A stretch of 64,000 bases of DNA, taken from contig CP136062.1 in assembly GCA_032622095.1 (NCBI GenBank), positions 130,899,282 through 130,963,281 on the forward strand, written 5' to 3'. The DNA comes from Siphonodentalium dalli. Lineage: Eukaryota > Mollusca > Scaphopoda > Gadilida > Siphonodentaliidae. Under the pieces are notes generated by a model that was given only the letters and a program-made list of their open reading frames with translations, had not been told where the DNA came from and did no database searches. The translations under genes were made by a program, and so were the position numbers. Position 1 is the stretch's first letter. Each line of letters opens with the position of its first letter. Positions 59,501-64,000 of the stretch are shown here, piece after piece.

Positions 59501-62500
59501 ATCACATTGCCATGTACCAATGCTACTGGTTCCAGATGAAAATGGACAGTTATGTAGCACATGAATAAACTTTAATATAAATAAAATGAAAAAAGCTATT
59601 CATTTATCTCATTAATATTTACTCATTATACCTGATCAGACCAGATGACTCAGTCAAAATTGTATCGGAACTTGGCATGGGACTGTAGACTGCAACAACG
59701 CATATCACTGAGATAATAATCTTGAGATGGTGGGACCCAGATAAAAGATTGGGCGAGCATACATAGACCTTGAATGTGTAGATATGGAGAAGGCTGCTAA
59801 GTGGAATAAACAAAATCAGAACAGATGAGTGAAAAGAAGGGAAAGAAAATATAATATAATTAATATAATATGCAAGTCTAAAAATAATGTGCTGGTCATC
59901 AGCAAAATGATCGAAGTCTGCAGAGGGCGAATTTGGCGATACTACCCGGCATAGCATCAACAAATTCAACCTCTAAGGCCAAAAAAAAAAAGTGTTTTGG
60001 TTCTCGGGCAATTTTTTTTTCAAATCAATGAGGGAGGGAGGGTTTTATTTTTATTTTTTATTTTTTTCTGCGCATAGTAAGCATGGACAAAGATACCTTC
60101 CTCTGTCTAGTAATAACCAGAAAGGTAGAGGGAACTGTTATGCATATAAACTCATTTAGTCTTATATAAAAATGACATTGTACTACCAGTGTATGACTGG
60201 GATTACCTAACAATATATAATGCCCCTGACATTAACTACTGTTATTGTTGTCTAAAAACTGATACCTCCCCATTCTAATATGTGATCCTGAATTTAGTCC
60301 CGTGCCTTTCAATTGTATAAAGTTACAATTAGTGTAAGTTGTTCACAATGACTAATTGTAAGAAGAGCATGAGGATCAGCTAATCATTTTCTTAATTGTA
60401 GTCATCTACTTTATGTTGTAAGCCTGCAAGTCACTTTTTAACACATTATATGTTAGAGCTCAATGCACACTAATATTCAACACATATCTGCTATGGACAT
60501 GTTGATTAAATCCCCCAAAAAAAAAAAAAAAAAAATTTCAATTTTTTTTTTTCGTAAGTTTTTTTGTCGTAACATCGGGCATTGCAATAAAAAGGCCTAA
60601 TGCGGCCCTTTTTATTCAATGCGGCGGTGCCTGAGAACCAAAACCTTTTTTTTTTTTGGCCTAACGACCTCATTCTATTTTGGTCTCGACCAACCATGGA
60701 GAACTAGCTACATATGAGGGTCACATATGGTGAATTTAGTAATGATATAGCCCGCTCTGCTGGGTAGCATCACAAAACTCACCCTCCTTGCAGCTTATTC
60801 TGCAGACTGCATATGACCGTCTTATTTTCAAGTTTCTATTTACATGCATTACATGTATTTGTATGAATGCTTGACCTGGGTCTGGCCTTAGCACAGTACC
60901 TAGCCCAAGAACTCAGCTCATGGAAATGAAAATTAGTTTTGTGATACATAGTGGATTTCAGCTGAATACCTGTATTGTTGGAGAGTTAATTGCCAGGTGG
61001 TGTTGCCCTAATAATTTTTTCAAAAATCATAATTGACATAAATTCATGTGATACTATGGGACACATCTAAAGTTACACTTTCTGTGATGAAAAGAAGGTA
61101 CACTAATGCTTTTATATTTGTTTACATGTATAATGAGCATTATGAGCTACCTTAGACAATATTTGGGGAAGAATCAATCAATAATTTACTGATCAGCACA
61201 TGTATTCTGTGTGTTATTTTGGGTTTTTCCAGGTATTTTTTTAGAACCTGTTTCGTGTTGTTACAAAAGTTGGAATGACTTAGAATAACTAGAAATGGAA
61301 ATAGGGTAACTGTAATACTGACCATCAAGCTTAAATGGTGTGATATTACAGATTTGGAGGTAAAAAGGGGGTGGGTACCCCGCATGAAATTGGAAAAAAT
61401 ATTTTTTCCTTCAAATAGGGGGGTGGTGGGTACCCAAGAGCCTGCAAGAGCCGGAAAAAAGGTTTTTTCAGCCTAATGTCATGTCACTTTTTTCCGACCC
61501 CCCCCCTGATACATTAACTAAAACTAAGGAAAAATGTGACCACAACATTATGATATTTTGCAATGATCCATGTGTTTTTAAAGGAAATTGAATCTCTTAC
61601 TGAACTTTTTTTTTTAATATGTGTGATATTAATATATTTCTATCTTTTATGGGAATGCTAATACAATTAGTCATCAAAATGAGTTTCATAAGGAAACTGA
61701 ATATCAAAAAGCCCCAGGAGATACTGATGGATGGTTTATCCATACAATGAGATAAGCTCAACCATAGTTTGTAAAAGTATTGTGTCAATGAACCTGAAGC
61801 TCATATTGGTACAGCCAAGGTGTGCTTATTAACACAGTTTTGAACAAGAGCCGCCGCCCCTCCCATCCCCCTCCCCACATAGGTTTTTATTAAATTTTCT
61901 GAAGTGGCTTAATTTGAAAGATGTCTCATGGTGGTGTGGTTCATCAGCAAACAAAAGATCATTCATTTTCGACAACCAATGATTAAGATATAGATATGCG
62001 GGGGATAAGTACAGAAATTTAGTGTCCCCCATTTAGATATCACTCTGAGCAAAATTAAGGTATTTGGTAGTCGAGGGTACTCGGTGAGAAATAGGTAATG
62101 GACTCTGATGATGTTCGAAGTATCCTTTTCAAAAATACCTGAAGATATAATTTATTTGGCACAGTCAAATATGTAAAGAGAATTTTACCTTGAACATATT
62201 ATCTTTCTTCTCCATGACATCCAGGTCACATTTGAGTGAATTATAATGTTCATCGACGGGGTTCTTAGAGGAATCTCCCTGTTTAAACATTTTTATAGCA
62301 ATCTGAATATCTGCCAATGCCTGCAAAAAGAAAATATGTCACAGTTTACATAGAATAAAGTAGAAACAACAGTAATGCCAGTAAAAATAATGTAAATTTA
62401 CAATCATATCAAACATAGCATAAAAAAGGAGTGCGACCAAGTTCACCTCCTTCACACACCTGCATGTTATCTGGGTTTATACCACACCTGCAGTCAATAT

Positions 62501-63277
62501 CCTTTAATACAACATAATTGTTAGTCATCTGTTAGCCCTCTCATGACGGGAGCATCGGTGGTGCAGCATTAAAGATCCTGTGCCAGTACATTATCTTATA
62601 TATGCAAGTCGCCCATAGGGAGCCTCGCATATATAAGATAATGCATTGGCTTAAAAGATCAAGGTGAATATCGTTAGGCCAATGTCCTCTCTTATATATG
62701 CAAGGCTCCATATGGGAGACTCACATATATAAGAGAATGCATTGGCACCGGGTTATCACAAAATTTCAGGAAGCTCCAGTCATGGAAGGGTTAAATACAA
62801 TATGGCAGATACAGGGTTAAATTATTGTTGCAGTACTGGCTTGGTTTTCGTGCATGTCACGCAAGCTACTAGGATCTCTCTAGTGCATTCGGGTAAAATT
62901 ACCACACTTTAAATCAGGTGAATAAAAACAGGTAATACAAGGGTAGAAAGATTCATATTCAATGGAGGGTAATGTTCAGTCCAGTTCAGATAATAAGTTC
63001 AATGGTCGTTTGTTGAAAATATTATCTGAACATTTCCTACGGGAACTACTTGTCAATAAGTATTTAGTAGACAGGGTTAGCCCATTCCATTGGTTTTCGT
63101 TCATTAATACTGCTGGTAGTACTTCAAACTTTAATGACAAGTACATGTACATGACAGGTAACTAATACCCAGTCACTGTAAAACCTTTTCTGCAAATATT
63201 TGGAATACAATACCTCCAGAAGTTCAATTTTCTTCTTTATATCTTTCTTTGTTCTGATTATTGGAGGGGCTTTGAAC
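41391..63277 (-). CDS. PARP2: PARP2 (DNA-dependent ADP-ribosyltransferase), 7 exons, 5' partial
   Basis: The gene encodes a nuclear poly(ADP-ribose) polymerase that transfers ADP-ribose from NAD+ at DNA breaks. On the - strand the exons run 63277-63214, 62320-62189, 58893-58769, 57271-57172, 54170-54072, 43964-43840 and 41544-41391. They total 799 nt (265 residues plus TAG), with every splice phase consistent. Residues 1 to about 75 belong to the regulatory helical domain, the rest to the ART catalytic domain. The catalytic triad is complete: His112 in LLWHGSR, Tyr146 in GVYFADM, Glu243 in NYNEFIVY; Tyr157 in SANY stacks nicotinamide in relatives. H-to-Y spacing (34) equals that of PARP1. [29 protein letters not shown] and GYMFGKG favour PARP2 over PARP1 or PARP3. 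The WGR domain and N-terminus lie beyond position 64000. Confidence 0.96.
41930..42615. repeat. Three-unit GGCCATAACTC repeat with CGGACG tail
   Basis: Three ~190-bp units share TTATCGGTCGGAAACCAAAA, AGTCGAAAAAGG and CATAACTC lines. The element ends in a CGGACGCACGGACGG run and TCCTCCGAACCCGTTGGGTC. A related fragment is at 58255-58620. In the PARP2 intron between exons 6 and 7. Confidence 0.65.
42955..43240. repeat. GCAGAATGAGGT foldback element, copy 2
   Basis: Contains TTGCAGAATGAGGTCCCTTG, the GATGTGCACCCATTGGGCAC core and AAGCAGAATGAGGGGCCC, the same order as 525-935. Confidence 0.6.
43840..43964 (-). CDS. PARP2: PARP2 exon 6: acceptor-site loop
   Basis: Encodes [35 protein letters not shown] and [14 protein letters not shown] is the conserved D-loop/acceptor-loop motif of PARP1/2/3. 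The following GLGKTAPD of relatives is changed to GCGSHGPN. Ends two bases into Met. Acceptor TTTCAG, donor GTGAGT. Residues 174-214. Confidence 0.95.
44390..45009. other. Unassigned block with GGGAGCG/CGCTCCC motifs
   Basis: Repeated short phrases GGGAGCGTTTT, GGAGCGTTCTTTG, AATCGCTCCC and TTCGCTCCCAG occur in alternating orientation between 44575 and 44825. GC-rich GCGCGCCCCGTGG/GGCGCGGGCCGG lies at 44401-44440. I do not recognise the family. Confidence 0.35.
45010..45149 (+). promoter_or_regulatory. Promoter-like block with orphan first exon
   Basis: In order: CACGTGACGT (45015-45024), TTCCGG (45027-45032), TATAAATA (45077-45084), a possible start about 30 bp on, then AAAAATG and a full donor GTAAGT at 45144. 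This is the layout of a short 5' exon ending in ATG. It lies inside the large PARP2 intron on the opposite strand. I found no coding exon in the right phase downstream, so it may be a transposon promoter, a non-coding RNA start or chance. Confidence 0.35.
47300..47790. repeat. Degenerate tandem array, ~80-98-bp unit
   Basis: Six units, recognisable by TGGTGTAGTCTATRCCGAA, GTTATNATATATAATGA and CGTGTGTAACAGATGA, start near 47311, 47392, 47490, 47585, 47669 and 47749. Similar diverged units reappear at 49845-50095 and 50750-50900, beyond the Tc1 relic. Confidence 0.7.
48877..49029. repeat. 153-bp near-perfect palindrome
   Basis: ACAGTTATCGCC ... GGGAGACACGGATATTTGTC / GACAAATATCCGTGTCTCCC ... 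GGCGATAACTGT, closing on a CGGGGCAAAGCCCCTCG turn. A smaller palindrome with the same GTCGCCCG/CGGGCGAC core lies at 48072-48095. Confidence 0.85.
49399..49830 (+). pseudogene. Tc1/mariner-type transposase, degraded fragment
   Basis: One frame reads [18 protein letters not shown], then VVEDNR, a stop (49528-49530), then [20 protein letters not shown], the Tc1 signature. A deletion removes the block that normally holds the central catalytic Asp. [11 protein letters not shown] and IEHDW follow, then a frameshift near 49718 into a [16 protein letters not shown] tail. It cannot make an active enzyme. Confidence 0.88.
52096..52158 (+). pseudogene. Possible THAP-type N-terminus fragment
   Basis: ATG opens [20 protein letters not shown] and then TAG. 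The WGTC..D.RY pattern resembles the start of THAP-like zinc fingers in P-element-related transposons, but the first zinc Cys is Trp and the frame ends at 20 residues. Weak. Confidence 0.25.
52160..53236. other. PARP2 intron, nothing firmly recognised
   Basis: Unique AT-rich sequence. On the - strand near 52935-52965 there is a tidy ATGGCTTCCGATGAGAAAGG context, but it stops after ten codons. Confidence 0.4.
53240..53931. mobile_element. Harbinger-type MITE, copy 1
   Basis: TTA direct repeats lie at 53237-53239 and 53932-53934. Ends are GGCCAAAAAAAAAAA...TTTTGGTTCTCAGGC and GCCCGAGAACCAAAAC...TTTTTTGCC, inverted. Subterminal AAAAAGGGCCGCATTAGGCC. 692 bp, no transposase. The reverse-orientation partner is at 59977-60661. 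Confidence 0.85.
54072..54170 (-). CDS. PARP2: PARP2 exon 5: catalytic Tyr exon
   Basis: 33 codons, phase 0: [20 protein letters not shown] and [13 protein letters not shown]. It contains the triad Tyr (GVYFADM) and the nicotinamide-stacking Tyr (SANY). Acceptor TTTGTAG, donor GTAGGT. The following intron is 10,107 nt. Residues 141-173. Confidence 0.97.
55000..55175. mobile_element. Fragment of TATACTAAATACTCATT-type TTAA MITE
   Basis: Contains GGTCGTTTGTTAAACTTATT, GATGAGTATTTAGTACAGAA and AAGGGTTAA at its end. Sibling fragments lie at 11975-12053 and 62960-63080. Confidence 0.55.
55430..55735. repeat. GCAGAATGAGGT foldback element, copy 3
   Basis: CTCATTCTGCTTAGACCTCA at the left, AAGCAGAATGAGGTCTCAAG at the right, and the GATGTTCACCCATTTGTCC core between them. 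In the PARP2 intron between exons 4 and 5. Confidence 0.6.
57172..57271 (-). CDS. PARP2: PARP2 exon 4: NAD+-binding His exon
   Basis: Encodes [20 protein letters not shown] and then [14 protein letters not shown]. The His of LLWHGSR is the first residue of the H-Y-E triad and Gly/Ser beside it bind NAD+. Acceptor CTCTTCAG, donor GTCAGT. Residues 107-140. Confidence 0.98.
57612..57880. repeat. GCAGAATGAGGT double-hairpin, intact copy
   Basis: The whole 265 bp is a palindrome from CCTTGAAATAGGGTGTCTGT to its inverted copy near 57878. Each half is itself a hairpin (GCAGAATGAGGTTCCCAGAG ... CTCTGGGAACCTCATTCTGC). The structure would be a four-arm cruciform. In the PARP2 intron between exons 3 and 4. 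Confidence 0.85.
58255..58620. repeat. CCATAACTC repeat with CGAACTTGATCTG lines
   Basis: Two units of AACCCATATTCGAAC...CATAACTC type and a final GACGAACGGCTAGACAGACA run; related to 41930-42615. Followed by a small palindrome TGTACCATACTATGGTA at about 58621. Confidence 0.55.
58769..58893 (-). CDS. PARP2: PARP2 exon 3: end of helical domain into ART domain
   Basis: Encodes [36 protein letters not shown] and TDHGN, with the PARP signature YxQ/K-N/S-THAxTH. Ends two bases into the Arg codon of NRMLLWHG. Acceptor TTGTTTAG, donor GTAATA. Residues 66-106. Confidence 0.97.
59075..59230. repeat. GCAGAATGAGGT double-hairpin, truncated copy
   Basis: Identical in layout to the left half of 57612-57880, then lost at 59231 where unrelated DNA begins. 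A G-run follows at 59263-59278. Confidence 0.75.
59231..59562 (-). other. Unrecognised ORF with Cys/His pairs
   Basis: A - strand frame from 59562 reads [19 protein letters not shown] and then [15 protein letters not shown], a CxxC-HxH pattern beside a basic stretch. The opposite strand is also open, the frame runs into the foldback repeat, and I recognise no family. It may be a zinc-binding fragment of a mobile element or chance. Confidence 0.2.
59977..60661. mobile_element. Harbinger-type MITE, copy 2 (inverted)
   Basis: TAA direct repeats lie at 59974-59976 and 60662-60664. Ends are GGCCAAAAAAAAAAAG...TTTTGGTTCTCGGGCA and its inverse. 685 bp, the reverse complement of 53240-53931. It is inserted into a GCAGAATGAGGT-family repeat: deleting it rejoins CAACCTCTAACGACCTCATT. 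Confidence 0.87.
60800..62188. other. PARP2 intron 2, nothing recognised
   Basis: No exon or repeat family identified between the foldback fragment ending near 60800 and PARP2 exon 2. A C-run at 61497-61506 is the only notable composition. Confidence 0.5.
62189..62320 (-). CDS. PARP2: PARP2 exon 2: helical (regulatory) domain
   Basis: 44 codons, phase 0: [44 protein letters not shown]. It corresponds to EALGDIEIAIKL...HPLDQHYRNLHCAL in human PARP2. Acceptor TTTTTGCAG, donor GTAAAA. Residues 22-65. Confidence 0.96.
62532..62794. mobile_element. Paired-hairpin TTAA MITE, copy 5
   Basis: TTAGCCCTCTCATGACGGGA at the left and CCAGTCATGGAAGGGTTAA at the right, two stem-loops of the usual kind. 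In the PARP2 intron between exons 1 and 2. Confidence 0.78.
63214..63277 (-). CDS. PARP2: PARP2 exon 1 of window: start of helical domain
   Basis: Encodes [20 protein letters not shown] plus E, matching the PPLIRTQKEL...EKIQLLE segment of vertebrate PARP2. The first base completes a codon from an exon outside the window. Acceptor CTTATAG and donor GTATTG on the - strand. Confidence 0.94.
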
Positions 63278-63436
63278 CTATAAGAAGCGAAGATATAAAT
63301 ACAAATCACTACACAGGCCAAATTTAGCATATATTAGCCATCACATTTCCATGTGTAAATTACTGTAAAATGAATTAGTCTTTTGCACTGTAAAGAATAA
63401 CGAACTTAAACAAAAATAGATGTTTTGACAGAATTC

Positions 63437-64000
63437 TTAACCCTTTCACGACGAGAGCTGCACTGATGCAGCATTAAAAGAGACTGTGCCAGTGCATTCT
63501 CTTATATATGTGAATCTCCCATTGTGAGCTTATAAGGTCAAGGTAAATGTTGTTAGGCCAATGTATTCTCTTAGATATGCGAGGCTCCCTATGGGACTCA
63601 CATATAACACCTCAAAAAAAGAAAGTCCCCCCCTAATATATTCGGTAATATTTTATGAGATATTGGATGGATTTTGATGAAACTTTATGCAAATATTTAG
63701 TGGTATCTGATACACAATCTGTGTGAGGCACGTCCTGTGAGTTATGTTATGGCCGGCTGAGCATGAATTGAATGGAAAAGGGGTGCTTTTCAAAAGTTGA
63801 AACGAGAGGCCGATCACGATCGGCAGATGTTAACCCATCCCTTGGCGATATAAATTTACTATGATCGTATAAATGAGAGTTTTGGTGTTGAATTATAGAG
63901 TATACTGTTTATGTACTATTATAGACAAATTTACATCACACAAATTATTGGAATTTATGGGTCACTGGCATTTATATAAGAGAATACACTCTTACAGGAT
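63437..64000. mobile_element. Paired-hairpin TTAA MITE, copy 6, interrupted
   Basis: Starts TTAACCCTTTCACGACGAGA and follows the family to about 63606 (GGACTCACATATA). About 360 bp of unrelated DNA intervenes. The family seems to resume at 63968 with TATATAAGAGAATACACT and runs off the window. Confidence 0.65.

Overview
The window is animal nuclear DNA: AT-rich, with short spliced exons and GT/AG introns, packed with DNA transposons. The repeat content points to a mollusc, most likely a bivalve. It includes dispersed elements with internal core repeats and (CCGT/ACGG)n microsatellites, and many TTAA-flanked MITEs. The species call is inference. I see no bacterial or viral genes, no CRISPR array and no tRNA or rRNA gene.

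Two conserved genes are present, arranged tail to tail. Positions 2694-30370 on the + strand carry 19 exons of MARCHF6 (TEB4, the animal Doa10), the multi-spanning ER membrane E3 ubiquitin ligase. The joined exons give 735 residues and every splice phase closes. The N-terminal RING-CH domain and the first two membrane spans lie before position 1. Positions 63277-41391 on the - strand carry the last 7 exons of PARP2, a DNA-damage-activated ADP-ribosyltransferase. They give 265 residues: the end of the helical domain and the whole catalytic domain. The N-terminal and WGR parts lie beyond position 64000. None of the long unspliced ORFs is a convincing gene.

Layout. 1-12 kb: MARCHF6 exons 1-10 among a pearl-like repeat, a hAT element with an 8-bp target duplication, and two copies of a TTAA MITE carrying paired hairpins. 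12-17.4 kb: exon 11, then an intron with a three-level nest of insertions and a Harbinger-like element. 17.4-30.4 kb: exons 12-19, a second pearl-like copy, and a hairpin 31 bp before an acceptor. 30.4-41.4 kb: intergenic, with several MITEs and a perfect 201-bp-arm palindrome. 41.4-63.3 kb: PARP2. Its 10.1-kb intron holds a 6.1-kb composite with long inverted repeats, a degenerate tandem array and a dead Tc1 transposase. An inverted pair of Harbinger-type MITEs brackets the catalytic exons.

The two genes have no known joint pathway: one is ER protein quality control, the other nuclear DNA repair. Their adjacency is probably only positional. The less ordinary content is the mobile and foldback DNA: the perfect palindrome, the long-inverted-repeat composite, the hairpin MITE family, and a promoter-like block with an orphan first exon inside the PARP2 intron.
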